From Vibrio penaeicida (lineage in GTDB: Bacteria; Pseudomonadota; Gammaproteobacteria; Enterobacterales; Vibrionaceae), in assembly GCF_019977755.1 (NCBI RefSeq), contig NZ_AP025145.1, positions 868,001 to 932,000 on the forward strand: a DNA stretch of 64,000 nucleotides, given 5' to 3'. The position numbers were made by a program, and so were the translations under genes. The notes under the pieces are model-generated. The model made no database searches. It worked only from the letters and a program-made list of their open reading frames with translations, and had not been told where the DNA came from. This document shows positions 53,644 through 62,274 of this stretch, one piece after another. Positions within the stretch are counted from its first letter, which is position 1; every line of letters begins with the position of its first letter.

Positions 53644-53676
53644 TCATTCAAAAAACCTCATAAAAAAATAGAAAAT

Positions 53677-53750
53677 GGCGCCTTGGCAGAGTGGCTATGC
53701 AGCGGATTGCAAATCCGTGGACCTCGGTTCGACTCCGGGAGGCGCCTCCA
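53677..53750 (+). tRNA. tRNA-Cys (GCA)
   Basis: 74 bases, identical to the tRNA-Cys at 53301. Last member of the first tRNA cluster; the convergent amylase gene ends 41 bases later. Confidence 0.97.
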
Positions 53751-53790
53751 TTATTTGTTCTTCTGTTCCTATCTACGTTACTACCCCGAT

Positions 53791-55191
53791 CTAAAGCTTA
53801 TACATTCTCGCACTGCGAGCAGGCAGCTCAAATGTGTGGTAACGGGAATCTACCGTCGTTTGAGCACCCGATAACGTATCGGTATAGGGCATGTACCAAT
53901 TAAATTCATGCTGGTATGTATCGACAGTCACATTACGAGACTCGCCACATTTATTAATGCCAACCACACCCACTTTTCCACGTTTAAACAGTAACGAGCA
54001 CGCATCGCTATGCAGCATGGTCATTGGTTGTCCTTGCATTACGTTATGAAAACGCAGCATGTTCTTCATGGTGTTATCGTTCCACACGTTCGCCCAACGA
54101 CCATTGTCTCTGTCCTCATGGTCAGGTAATTCATCACTGTAGATAAGTGGTGTTCCACCGTCTCTTCCTAATACGTAGGCATACGCGAGTTCTTCATCCT
54201 TCGGATCCATTATTTGATGGCGAAATCCGTCGTTGTTCGGAATATCGTGAGTAACGGTAAAGGTGATGGCTCGTGTCCCTTCCAACGCTTGTCCATATGC
54301 GAGCGGATCGTGCAGCAAGTTCATGCTGCCGTTAAACGAAAACGCTCTGCGTATCGAAGCAAATAGGGGGAAATCATATGCCGAGTGATTGGTATCGTTC
54401 AGGTAGGGTGCTAAAAAGCCATCGTAACCCGCATTTCCTCTGCCGCCATCGGTTATGACTTCGCCGAAAATGTGCATATCTGCCGTAATTTCAGGGGTGA
54501 ATATTTGGTTTATGTGGAGTGGGCTCATGTGCTTAACGGCATCAACCCTAAAGCCTTTGATCCCCATATTTTTCAAAGCTTGTAAGTACTGGCGCTGTTG
54601 ATTCACAACCCAGTGATTAGGTGTCAAATCGGGTAAGCCTGTGTCACCATTCCCACCACACAATCGCCAGTACTGAACGTGACCTGGGTTATTCCAATCG
54701 GTGATACACCCAGCTGGGTGAAAGTCGGAGGAGGAGTACTGGTTATCGCTTATATCGCCAAACAAGGTTTGGTTTTGATAGTAGGCGGCTCGTGATGCAT
54801 AGTCTTGCAAAACGTCACTACCGGGATAGTTCAGCCCATCGATCTTTAATGACTCGTTCGCCATGTGGTTCATAACAACATCGGCGTAAACCGCCACCTG
54901 ATGACGGTTAAGAGCGTCAATCATTGCTTGAAGGTCTTGTTTGTTTCCAATAGGTGAGTCAATTACTCGAAAATCAAGAGGTTGGTAGCGAGCCCACCAC
55001 TGATCTCCACGCGATTTCATAGCCGGAGAGATTAAAACCTTCTTATAACCCGCTTGTGCAATTTGTTCTGCCTTTGCGGTTACATCGGAGTATTTCCAGT
55101 TAAACGCATGGAGAATAGCTTCTGCGGAAGCGAATTGAGGTACGGCGAGGCTAGCCAAAGCCGCGATGGTCATTTTCGTTATTTTTTGCAT
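53791..55191 (-). CDS. Secreted alpha-amylase (GH13)
   Basis: A 466-residue glycoside hydrolase family 13 enzyme with signal peptide ending QFASA. Conserved regions: VYADVVMNHM near 105, GFRVDAVKHMS near 210 (nucleophile Asp), IFGEVITDGG near 240 (acid/base Glu) and VTHDIPNNDGF near 310 (third Asp). It lacks the usual FVDNHD wording in region IV, having THDIPNND instead, as in some marine gamma-proteobacterial amylases. It cuts starch or glycogen outside the cell. A short C-terminal beta domain ends the protein. Transcribed alone toward the tRNAs. Confidence 0.9.
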   Translation of the reverse strand: MQKITKMTIAALASLAVPQFASAEAILHAFNWKYSDVTAKAEQIAQAGYKKVLISPAMKSRGDQWWARYQPLDFRVIDSPIGNKQDLQAMIDALNRHQVAVYADVVMNHMANESLKIDGLNYPGSDVLQDYASRAAYYQNQTLFGDISDNQYSSSDFHPAGCITDWNNPGHVQYWRLCGGNGDTGLPDLTPNHWVVNQQRQYLQALKNMGIKGFRVDAVKHMSPLHINQIFTPEITADMHIFGEVITDGGRGNAGYDGFLAPYLNDTNHSAYDFPLFASIRRAFSFNGSMNLLHDPLAYGQALEGTRAITFTVTHDIPNNDGFRHQIMDPKDEELAYAYVLGRDGGTPLIYSDELPDHEDRDNGRWANVWNDNTMKNMLRFHNVMQGQPMTMLHSDACSLLFKRGKVGVVGINKCGESRNVTVDTYQHEFNWYMPYTDTLSGAQTTVDSRYHTFELPARSARMYKL

Positions 55192-55725
55192 AGGGTAGGT
55201 CTTTTATTGTTGGTGAATGCAAAAAGTTATATTTATAAATGTATAAGTAAAGATGGCTGAGATTTATACCTGAAAGATCATCAACATCTGTATGGGTAAA
55301 AAGTCCCAAATTGTGTGCTTGTTAGAATTTTGCTTAGGCATTAGGGAGAGATAAAATCAACACATTTGCGACGTTGTCACTTAATGTATTCGCAAAGGTT
55401 GTATAGGAACTTAAGTTACTCGACTCTTCAGTTTTTCGCGCTTTTAGCGTACATGAGTTGAACCATCACAATTGGAGGTTTTCCGAGACGCTCAAATTGG
55501 CTCGAATGGGTCTGCGCATTCGAAAAATGAACAACAAACCTTAGTAAATAGTCTTGCATAATTACACTAATAGTCAGTTTGTTAGTTGATATATACGTAA
55601 ATTAGTTAATTAAATGAAATATTGTTACATATTGATGATTGGTTAAATGTTGGTCTTAACACATTGTTGTTAAAGGTTTGATAGTGATATTGCAATTAGA
55701 TTGATGGATCTTTATCCGTTTGATC

Positions 55726-55740
55726 TACCACTTTAGGGTA
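55726..55740 (+). promoter_or_regulatory. NarL/NarP-like site upstream of nirB
   Basis: TACCACTTTAGGGTA is a near-palindrome with one perfect NarL/NarP heptamer (TACCACT). Its centre is 28 bases upstream of the FNR site centre, the same spacing as in the E. coli nirB promoter (-69.5 and -41.5). Confidence 0.55.
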
Positions 55741-55754
55741 GTTTGAAATCGTAA

Positions 55755-55768
55755 TTGATTTACATCAT
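55755..55768 (+). promoter_or_regulatory. FNR box of the nirB promoter
   Basis: TTGATTTACATCAT matches the FNR consensus TTGATN4ATCAA at nine of ten fixed positions. If it acts at -41.5 the start of transcription is near 55803, with a TAAGAAT -10 region at 55790-55796. Confidence 0.75.
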
Positions 55769-55832
55769 GTCTTCATATTCGTTCACAATTAAGAATAAGC
55801 TCAGTTAAGAATAAAAACCGTCAGGAAGTCTT

Positions 55833-58391
55833 ATGAGCAAGTTGAAGCTAGTCGTAATAGGGAATGGCATGGTCGGCCATCGCTATATCGAAGATTTAGT
55901 CGACAAAACGGACGTGTCTGAATTAGACATTACTGTGTTTTGTGAAGAACCCCGCGTCGCTTACGACCGAGTCCACTTATCGTCTTATTTCTCTCACCAT
56001 ACTGCGGACGAGCTTTCGCTGGTTAAAGAAGGCTTCTACGAAAAACACGGCATTAACATGCTGATCGGTGAGCGAGCTATCAACGTTAACCGTGAAAAAC
56101 AAATGGTGTATTCAAGTACCGGTCGCGAAATCCAATACGACAAGTTGGTTCTTGCTACTGGTTCTTTTCCGTTTGTTCCACCGATTAAAGGTAACGAAAG
56201 TAAAGATTGCTTTGTTTACCGCACCATTGAAGATCTAAAAGAAATCGAAGCTTGTGCTAAGAAAAGCAAAAGTGGTGTGGTCATCGGTGGGGGTTTACTT
56301 GGCTTAGAAGCGGCAGGCGCACTAAAAGCTCTAGGCGTTGAAACCCATGTTGTGGAATTTGCCCCTGTTCTAATGGCGGAGCAACTTGATTTACAAGGCG
56401 GATTGCAACTGCGTAACAAAATCGAACGGATGGGCGTTCGAGTGCATACCAGTAAAAATACCCAAGAAATTGCACCAGAAGGCGTCGATGCTCGCAACGT
56501 AATGCGTTTTGCCGACGACACTGAATTAGAAACCGATTTTATTGTGTTCTCTGCAGGTATCCGACCGCAAGACAAACTTGCCCGTCAAATGGGATTAGGC
56601 GTAGCGCCTCGTGGTGGTATTGAAATTAATGACCACTGCCAAACAACCGACCAAAACATTTACGCAATAGGCGAATGTGCTTCTTGGAATCAGACTTTCT
56701 ACGGTTTAGTGGCTCCGGGTTACAAAATGGCGACGGTCGCTGTCGATCACTTGTTGGGTAACGAAAGCCAGTTTGAAGGTGCCGATATGAGCGCCAAGCT
56801 TAAACTGCTGGGTGTGAAAGTGGGCTCTATTGGCGATGCCAACGGTCGCACTCCGGGTTCAAAAAGCTACGTTTACCAAAACGAAGAAGACGAAGTATAC
56901 AAGCGCATTACCGTTTCAGAAGACGGCAAAAAGCTGCTAGGTGCTGTGCTCGTTGGCGACACGTCTGACTACGGCGATTTACTTCAGCTGAAACTGAATG
57001 AAATTGACTTACCTGAACACCCAGATACATTAATTCTTCCTGCTCATGCAGGGGCAGAAAAACCTTCTTTAGGCGCGGACTCATTGCCTGAAACGGCGGT
57101 TATCTGTTCTTGTTTCGATGTGACCAAAGGCAAAATTGCCACAGCAGTTGCAGAAGGGCATCACACTCTGGCAGACATCAAAGCCGTTACGGGCGCTGGA
57201 ACAGGGTGTGGGGGGTGTATTCCGCTGGTTACTTCCGTTCTAAACGCGGAACTGGCGAAATCTGGCATTGAAGTGAAAAGTGATATTTGTGAACACTTTG
57301 CTTATTCACGGCAAGAACTCTTCCACTTGATTCGCATTGAAGAAATTAAAACGTACGACGAATTACTAGAAAAACACGGCAAAGGGTACGGCTGTGAAGT
57401 GTGTAAACCTGCTGTAGGTTCTATCTTGGCATCATGCTGGGGCGAACACATTCTTAAACCGCAATTGGTCAAACTGCACGATACCAACGATAACTTCCTT
57501 GGAAACATCCAAAAGGACGGTACTTACTCGGTTATTCCTAGAATGGCGGGCGGTGAAGTCACACCAAAAGCATTAGCGGCGCTGGCTCAGGTAGGCGAAG
57601 AATACAACTTATACACCAAAGTGACGGGTGCACAGCGTATCGGTTTATTTGGTGCACAAAAAGACGATCTTCCAGAGATCTGGCGCAAGCTGATTAACGC
57701 CGGTTTTGAAACAGGTCAGGCGTATGCGAAAGCACTCCGCATGGCAAAAACGTGTGTGGGCTCGACATGGTGTCGCTATGGTGTACAGGATTCTGTTGGT
57801 TTAGGTTCGCGCATCGAAAATCGCTATAAAGGCATTCGTACTCCACACAAAATGAAGTTTGGTGTGTCAGGGTGTACCCGCGAATGTGCAGAAGCACAAG
57901 GGAAAGACTTGGGTATCATCGCGACTGATGTCGGTTGGAACATGTATGTGTGTGGTAATGGCGGTATGAAGCCAAGACACGCAGACCTACTCGCCATGGA
58001 CTTAGATGAAGAGACGCTGATCCGTTACATCGACCGATTCATGATGTTCTACATTCGAACGTCTGCGCCGCTTCAGCGCACCTCTGTGTGGTTAGACAAT
58101 CTAGAAGGTGGTGTGGATTACCTAAGAGAAGTCATTGTCGATGACAAGCTAGGTCTTAACGACCAGTTAGAAGCAGACATTGCCAAGTTGGTTTCGGAAT
58201 TCCGTTGCGAATGGACGGATACGATTAATGACGAAAACCAACTTAAGCGTTTCTCTCATTTCATTAACTCCGATAAGCGAGATGACAACGTATTGTTTGT
58301 CCCAGAGCGTGAGCAACATCGCCCTGCAACGTTCACTGAAAAACATCCAGATGCGAAAGGCGACATCTTGCATGTGGAACTGGAGGGGTAA
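55833..58391 (+). CDS. nirB: NADH-dependent nitrite reductase large subunit
   Basis: An 852-residue cytosolic enzyme. N-terminal FAD/NADH half (GNGMVGHRYIED at the start, GGGLLGLEAAGALKALG near 150, YAIGECA near 280), a BFD-like [2Fe-2S] domain with CSCFDVTKGK and GTGCGGCIP (about 425-470), a second Cys pair in GYGCEVCKPA near 523, and the siroheme/4Fe-4S half with CVGSTWCRYG near 640 and SGCTRECAEAQGKDLG near 682. It reduces nitrite to ammonium. Full length for NirB. GTCAGGAAG supports the start. nirD follows two bases after. Confidence 0.96.
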   Translation: MSKLKLVVIGNGMVGHRYIEDLVDKTDVSELDITVFCEEPRVAYDRVHLSSYFSHHTADELSLVKEGFYEKHGINMLIGERAINVNREKQMVYSSTGREIQYDKLVLATGSFPFVPPIKGNESKDCFVYRTIEDLKEIEACAKKSKSGVVIGGGLLGLEAAGALKALGVETHVVEFAPVLMAEQLDLQGGLQLRNKIERMGVRVHTSKNTQEIAPEGVDARNVMRFADDTELETDFIVFSAGIRPQDKLARQMGLGVAPRGGIEINDHCQTTDQNIYAIGECASWNQTFYGLVAPGYKMATVAVDHLLGNESQFEGADMSAKLKLLGVKVGSIGDANGRTPGSKSYVYQNEEDEVYKRITVSEDGKKLLGAVLVGDTSDYGDLLQLKLNEIDLPEHPDTLILPAHAGAEKPSLGADSLPETAVICSCFDVTKGKIATAVAEGHHTLADIKAVTGAGTGCGGCIPLVTSVLNAELAKSGIEVKSDICEHFAYSRQELFHLIRIEEIKTYDELLEKHGKGYGCEVCKPAVGSILASCWGEHILKPQLVKLHDTNDNFLGNIQKDGTYSVIPRMAGGEVTPKALAALAQVGEEYNLYTKVTGAQRIGLFGAQKDDLPEIWRKLINAGFETGQAYAKALRMAKTCVGSTWCRYGVQDSVGLGSRIENRYKGIRTPHKMKFGVSGCTRECAEAQGKDLGIIATDVGWNMYVCGNGGMKPRHADLLAMDLDEETLIRYIDRFMMFYIRTSAPLQRTSVWLDNLEGGVDYLREVIVDDKLGLNDQLEADIAKLVSEFRCEWTDTINDENQLKRFSHFINSDKRDDNVLFVPEREQHRPATFTEKHPDAKGDILHVELEG

Positions 58392-58393
58392 TC

Positions 58394-58735
58394 ATGACGA
58401 AAGGTAAAGCTCAAATGTTTGAACAAATTTGCGATATCAACGACATTGTACCCGGCACAGGCGTTTGTGCGTTAGTGAGCGGGCAGCAAGTGGCGGTTTT
58501 TCGCCCTACAGAAGAAGAGGCAGTATTTGCCATCAGCAATACCGACCCTTTCGCTCAATCCAATGTGTTGTCACGTGGTTTGATAGGGGAGCATAAAGGG
58601 GAATTATGGGTAGCAAGCCCTCTCAAGAAGCAACACTTCAACCTTGCGACAGGTGTTTGTATGGAAGATGAGCGTTTTAACGTGAAATCTTATCAAGCGC
58701 GAGTTAATAGTGGCATTGTTGAAATTTCCGCTTAA
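58394..58735 (+). CDS. nirD: Nitrite reductase small subunit
   Basis: A 113-residue NirD with a Rieske-like fold lacking the iron-sulfur ligands (no CxH pairs at the usual places), as in other NirD proteins. Segments ICDINDIVPGTGVCALVSG, VFAISNTDPFA and LWVASPLKKQHFNLATGVC fit the family. It works with NirB. The start is two bases after the nirB stop. Confidence 0.94.
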   Translation: MTKGKAQMFEQICDINDIVPGTGVCALVSGQQVAVFRPTEEEAVFAISNTDPFAQSNVLSRGLIGEHKGELWVASPLKKQHFNLATGVCMEDERFNVKSYQARVNSGIVEISA

Positions 58736-58751
58736 ACTGCGTCGCGTTTCT

Positions 58752-58847
58752 AGAATCCAAACGGGATTCAAGCCTACAGAAATTTAATAGCAAAAAGGTT
58801 TCCCGTTCTCTAGCTAGGTAAGAGAGCGAGGAAGTGCGGGGAGCCTT
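58752..58847 (+). other. Two hairpins between nirD and nirC
   Basis: Hairpin 1 is GAATCC/GGGATTC at 58752-58769. Hairpin 2 spans 58795-58847: AAGG.TT.CCCG pairs with CGGG.GA.GCCTT and an inner TCTCT/AGAGA stem sits at its tip. TTTGTC follows, a weak U-tract. It may end part of the nirBD transcripts or set the 3' end for processing, so nirC could be made at a lower level. Confidence 0.5.
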
Positions 58848-58895
58848 TGTCTATTCAATTTTAATTTTTAACTTTCTTAGGGAATAAGGTCGAGT

Positions 58896-59708
58896 ATGTC
58901 TTACGTAAAACCTGCTGAATTCGTTCAAACTATGATTGATGCTGGCGAAAGCAAAGTGTTCATGTCTACGCGTGATACGCTTATTCGCGGGATCATGGCT
59001 GGCGCTGTATTAGCGATTGCCGTTGCCGTTGCAATTACCGCTGCTGTACAAACGGGGATTCCAATTGTTGGTGCGTTAGTGTTTCCCGTCGGTTTTTGTA
59101 TCTTAAACTTAATGGGTTTTGATTTGTTGACGGGCGTATTTGCTTTGGCACCGTTAGCATTATTCGAGAAACGTCCAGGTGTAACTAAAGCTGGCATACT
59201 GCGTAACTGGTTGCTTGTCGGTTTAGGTAACCTAATTGGCGCTTTGTCTGTTGCTTTCCTTGTCGCGCTTACCTTCACAATGAACTTCAGCATGGACCCA
59301 GGAGCAGTGGGGCAAGCGTTTATCAAAGCATCGACCTCTCGTACTCTTGGCTTTGCAGAACATGGCATGGATGGCTGGATCACCGTTTTTGTTAAAGGCA
59401 TTCTGTGTAACTGGATGGTATCGCTAGGCGTTGTTGGGGCGATGGTTTCTAAATCCGTGAGCGGTAAAGTTCTGGCAATGTGGTTCCCAATTTTCATTTT
59501 CTTTGGCCTAGTATTCGAACACGCTGTAGTAAATATGTACCTATTCCCACTTGGCATGATGCTTGGTGCAGAGTTCACTATTGCGGATTGGTTAGTATGG
59601 AACCAAATTCCAGTGACCTTAGGTAACTTAGTCGGTGGTCTTCTTATCACAGGTATGAGCCTTTACGTGACTCACGCAAAAACACTTCCAGCTCGCAACG
59701 CTAAATAA
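58896..59708 (+). CDS. nirC: Nitrite transporter of the formate-nitrite transporter family
   Basis: A 270-residue six-helix protein of the FNT family (FocA/NirC). Landmarks: FMSTRDTLIRGIMAGAVLA at the start, NLMGFDLLTGVFALAP near 68, GNLIGALSV near 108 and KGILCNWMVSLGV near 165 with the family's pore Asn. FNT proteins form pentameric channels. The gene follows nirBD, so nitrite uptake is the expected role. A terminator follows at once. Confidence 0.93.
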   Translation: MSYVKPAEFVQTMIDAGESKVFMSTRDTLIRGIMAGAVLAIAVAVAITAAVQTGIPIVGALVFPVGFCILNLMGFDLLTGVFALAPLALFEKRPGVTKAGILRNWLLVGLGNLIGALSVAFLVALTFTMNFSMDPGAVGQAFIKASTSRTLGFAEHGMDGWITVFVKGILCNWMVSLGVVGAMVSKSVSGKVLAMWFPIFIFFGLVFEHAVVNMYLFPLGMMLGAEFTIADWLVWNQIPVTLGNLVGGLLITGMSLYVTHAKTLPARNAK

Positions 59709-59717
59709 ACCATCATT

Positions 59718-59744
59718 GAGCTCCTTACGAGGAGCTCTTTTTCT
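59718..59744 (+). terminator. Rho-independent terminator after nirC
   Basis: GAGCTCCT-TACG-AGGAGCTC followed by TTTTTCTTTT; a stable tetraloop hairpin. Confidence 0.93.
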
Positions 59745-59787
59745 TTTCTCTTTTTTACTTTTTCTGATGTCACCAATGGAGCTGCCT

Positions 59788-60603
59788 ATGTCTTCTTCTC
59801 CAATTGCTATTGCTGAAAAAACGGTTATCGCTGAAAAAACAGCTGAGTTGTCTGATAAAAAACGTGTTTCTGCAGAAAACGGATTTGTTTCGTTGGTTGG
59901 CGCAGGTCCCGGCGATCCAGATTTACTCACAATGAAGGGGTATCGCGTTATTCAGCAAGCGGAAGTGGTTGTATATGATCGTTTGGTATCAAAAGAGATA
60001 TTAGCGTTAGCAAATGAAAATGCAGAAATGATTTACGTAGGCAAAAAGCTGGATTACCACTGCGTGCCTCAGGATCAAATCAACCAAATCCTAGTGGATA
60101 AAGCGAATGAAGGAAAACGCGTGGTTCGCTTAAAAGGTGGCGACTCGTTCATTTTTGGTCGCGGTGGAGAAGAGCTAGAAACACTGGCAGAAAATAATGT
60201 TTCTTTTGAAGTAGTTCCAGGCATTACTGCCGCTGCAGGCGCAACCAGTTACGCGGGCATACCACTCACTCATCGAGACTACGCTCAGAGCGTTCAGTTT
60301 ATTACGGGGCATATTCAAAAAAACGGTCAGGAAGTTCAGTGGGATTCACTCACCCAATCCAACAATACGTTGGTATTTTATATGGGCTTAAAGCAAAGCG
60401 GCAATATCGCGAACAATCTGATCACTCATGGGCTTTCAGAAGATACGTCGTGCGCTATCATTCAAAAAGGCACTACGAGAGATCAAAAAGTGTGGGTATG
60501 TTCATTAAAAGAACTCCCTAGCGTAGCAAAGCAAGCGGAAAGCCCATCGTTGATTGTTGTTGGGGAAGTCACCCAACTTCACCAAAAGCTAAAGTGGCGC
60601 TAA
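59788..60603 (+). CDS. cobA: Uroporphyrinogen-III C-methyltransferase
   Basis: A 271-residue SUMT enzyme (CobA/CysG C-terminal type). The core starts near residue 30: VSLVGAGPGDPDLLTMKGYRVIQQA, then VYDRLVS, RLKGGDSFIFGRGGEE and VVPGITAAAGATSYAGIPLTHRD. It makes precorrin-2 for siroheme, the cofactor of NirB. The start at ATG 59788 has GGAG six bases away; a longer frame would run through the nirC terminator. The 28-residue N-terminal tail contains a duplicated IAEKT.AEKT phrase absent from typical CobA. The gene is placed with nirBDC by function. Confidence 0.93.
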   Translation: MSSSPIAIAEKTVIAEKTAELSDKKRVSAENGFVSLVGAGPGDPDLLTMKGYRVIQQAEVVVYDRLVSKEILALANENAEMIYVGKKLDYHCVPQDQINQILVDKANEGKRVVRLKGGDSFIFGRGGEELETLAENNVSFEVVPGITAAAGATSYAGIPLTHRDYAQSVQFITGHIQKNGQEVQWDSLTQSNNTLVFYMGLKQSGNIANNLITHGLSEDTSCAIIQKGTTRDQKVWVCSLKELPSVAKQAESPSLIVVGEVTQLHQKLKWR

Positions 60604-61415
60604 CACGTTTCACTGGGCTCAGCGTTATACGCTTTTTGTAGAAGTGAAATGAGTGCTTCTGATTGACTGAACCTTTTGGTTTCAATCATGGAAACCGCGA
60701 TACCTGAAGTCCAAGAGTTCATCACTGCGGCACCATCGAGCTGCTGTAAGCGTTCAAGCGTTATCGTTTCGCTACGTTGTGGAATTTTAAGCAGTTCGAG
60801 TTGCCTTTGAATCATCTGCATCATCGTCCCTTTTAACATGTCGGCTTGTGGCCAAATAACGGTTTCACCATCCCAAAAAACGAGATTCCAAATGGTCCCT
60901 TCACTCAAATGCCCATACTTGTTTATAAAAATGGCATCATCAAAACCACGCCGTGTCGCTTGGTGCAAATAATACGTTTTTGCTATTTCTCCCACATGTT
61001 TAATTTCAGCGAGCGGTCTTTCATAGCTCACCGTTGCCAATCGGAGTGGACCATTGGGACCGTTTGAAGGTGAACCCGTACGAATGAACACCTTAGGTAG
61101 AGCATCCATACTGTCTGTTGTAAATTCTCCTTCCACTGAATACACCGTGATGGTGAGTGATTGATCCGCAGGTCCATTCTCTATCGCCGTTCGAACGTAA
61201 GATCGTATAAGCCTATCTGGTACTGTTTTACCAAAAAGTTCGATTGAAGCCTTATGCAATCGATTCAAATGCAAGTCCAGTGCTTTAACCATTCTGTTAC
61301 GGACTTGAAGTGCCGTAAAATGTGCAAAGCCAGAAAATGCCAACCTTGTTATTTCAGAACTTGGTACTGATTGCTCGTTCATTAGAGTTTGTTCAGTGAT
61401 AATGTGTTTTGTCAT
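60600..61415 (-). CDS. Class IV aminotransferase family protein
   Basis: A 271-residue fold-type IV PLP protein (branched-chain aminotransferase/aminodeoxychorismate lyase superfamily). Landmarks: LDLHLNRLHKAS near 60, HVGEIAKTYYLHQATRRGFDDAIFIN with the probable PLP Lys near 150, LSEGTIWNLVFWD and TSGIAVSMI. The C-terminal stretch GAAVMNSWTSGI replaces the usual TN.T./E.F..G wording, so the reaction is uncertain. The start at 61415 (MTKHIITEQ) is used. Divergent from the merR gene; the promoter has a MerR-type long spacer with an operator. Confidence 0.8.
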   Translation of the reverse strand: MTKHIITEQTLMNEQSVPSSEITRLAFSGFAHFTALQVRNRMVKALDLHLNRLHKASIELFGKTVPDRLIRSYVRTAIENGPADQSLTITVYSVEGEFTTDSMDALPKVFIRTGSPSNGPNGPLRLATVSYERPLAEIKHVGEIAKTYYLHQATRRGFDDAIFINKYGHLSEGTIWNLVFWDGETVIWPQADMLKGTMMQMIQRQLELLKIPQRSETITLERLQQLDGAAVMNSWTSGIAVSMIETKRFSQSEALISLLQKAYNAEPSETC

Positions 61416-61454
61416 GATGTAAGATCCTAATTGAACTAATGTTTTAGAGCGATT

Positions 61455-61486
61455 AGCATAAACCCTCACAGTACTGTGAGGGTCAA
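61455..61486 (-). promoter_or_regulatory. MerR-type promoter with perfect 22-bp palindrome
   Basis: Read on the minus strand: -35 TTGACC (61486-61481), a 20-base spacer and -10 TATGCT (61460-61455). The spacer carries the perfect palindrome ACCCTCACAGTACTGTGAGGGT (61462-61483). Overlong spacers of 19-20 bases with central dyads are the mark of promoters activated by MerR-family proteins; the regulator gene begins 13 bases beyond. The aminotransferase gene is the likely target, and merR itself may be controlled from the same site. Confidence 0.85.
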
Positions 61487-61495
61487 GGAGGAAAT

Positions 61496-61855
61496 GTGAA
61501 GATTGGTGAATTATCCAAGCAAACAGGAGTAAGTATTCGGATGCTGCGTTATTACGAAGAACATGGATTGCTTAAACCTCATCGCACTCATGCTGGGTAT
61601 CGTGACTTTGACTCGAAAGAAATCCGCACAATTGAAAGGATCAAACTTCTAAGCAGTGCCGGTATGAATTTGAATACCATTCTGCAATTTTTACCTTGTA
61701 TCCGAGGTGATGAACCCGTTTTTGAACCTTGTGACGAACTTAGGTTATTGTTGCGAGAACAAATTCGAATTTCGGATAAGAAAGCTGCGGAGTTGGCTGA
61801 AAGCCAGAAAATACTGAAGAGTTTCCTGCATCAAATTGAAAATAGCTCTTTTTAA
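61496..61855 (+). CDS. MerR family transcriptional regulator
   Basis: A 119-residue regulator. It starts with GTG behind a strong AAGGAGG. The winged HTH is typical (MKIGELSKQTGVSIRMLRYYEEHGLL, RTHAGYRDF), followed by a coiled-coil dimer helix. Two cysteines at about 69 and 80 (LPCIRG...FEPCDEL) might bind an effector or sense redox state, but neither the metal pattern of CueR/ZntR nor the SoxR cluster pattern is present. Expected to bind the palindrome at 61462-61483. Confidence 0.92.
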   Translation: MKIGELSKQTGVSIRMLRYYEEHGLLKPHRTHAGYRDFDSKEIRTIERIKLLSSAGMNLNTILQFLPCIRGDEPVFEPCDELRLLLREQIRISDKKAAELAESQKILKSFLHQIENSSF

Positions 61856-61928
61856 TTGGTCTTTTAGGTTTATCTCTGTGCGACTTGGATAGAATCTGAC
61901 CGAACAAACAGGAATTTCAAATTTACCG

Positions 61929-61956
61929 TTGACTGAAAACAGAATTACGATAAAGT
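61929..61956 (+). promoter_or_regulatory. Promoter of the second tRNA cluster
   Basis: TTGACT-N16-TAAAGT, the same hexamers and spacing as before the first tRNA cluster, followed by a 107-base leader to tRNA-Leu. Confidence 0.7.
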
Positions 61957-62062
61957 ACACCTCGTCTTCAGCGCTTAAGGTGCTGAAAAATAGAAACAGT
62001 TAAATCGTTTCTATGATGGTGTCTTACTTCTTCAGTAAACAGCATCGCAAGAATATTGCGTT

Positions 62063-62149
62063 GCCCTGGTGGTGGAATTGGTAGACACAAGGGATTTAAA
62101 ATCCCTCGGCGTTCGCGCTGTGCCGGTTCAAGTCCGGCCCGGGGCACCA
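62063..62149 (+). tRNA. tRNA-Leu (TAA)
   Basis: 87 bases, identical to the tRNA-Leu at 53459; the upstream leader (GATGGTGTCTTA... CAGCATCGCAA) is also shared with some changes. Confidence 0.97.
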
Positions 62150-62173
62150 TCAATATGATATTTTTAGTGAACT

Positions 62174-62250
62174 GTTATTGAGATTCATAGTCTCAGCGCT
62201 CGAACTGACCGGCCGAAATGTCGGACCATCAATTCCGGCCCGGGGCACCA
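62174..62250 (+). pseudogene. tRNA-like remnant ending in CCA
   Basis: Ends CCGGCCCGGGGCACCA, the same 3' half-acceptor as tRNA-Leu, preceded by CCGGCCGAAATGTCGG. It is the counterpart of 53569-53643 but keeps more of the tRNA-Leu 3' end. There is no anticodon arm. Confidence 0.5.
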
Positions 62251-62274
62251 TCAATATATAAAAAAGCAAAAAAT

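Larger units (their letters stand above)
55192..55832. other. Long divergent regulatory region between amylase and nirB
   Basis: 641 bases with no credible protein. The left part should hold the amylase promoter; the right 110 bases hold the NarP-like and FNR-like sites of nirB. The stretch 55550-55700 is strongly A+T-rich. TTAAGAATAA occurs twice just before nirB (around 55789 and 55806). Confidence 0.6.

Noticed and set aside
58925..59650. A 241-codon minus-strand frame across nirC
   Set aside because: Antisense shadow of a clear FNT membrane protein; composition (many Pro, Thr, Lys) is that of a reversed hydrophobic gene.
59716..59787. Upstream extension of cobA
   Set aside because: It would start within the nirC terminator; the ATG at 59788 has a proper ribosome site.
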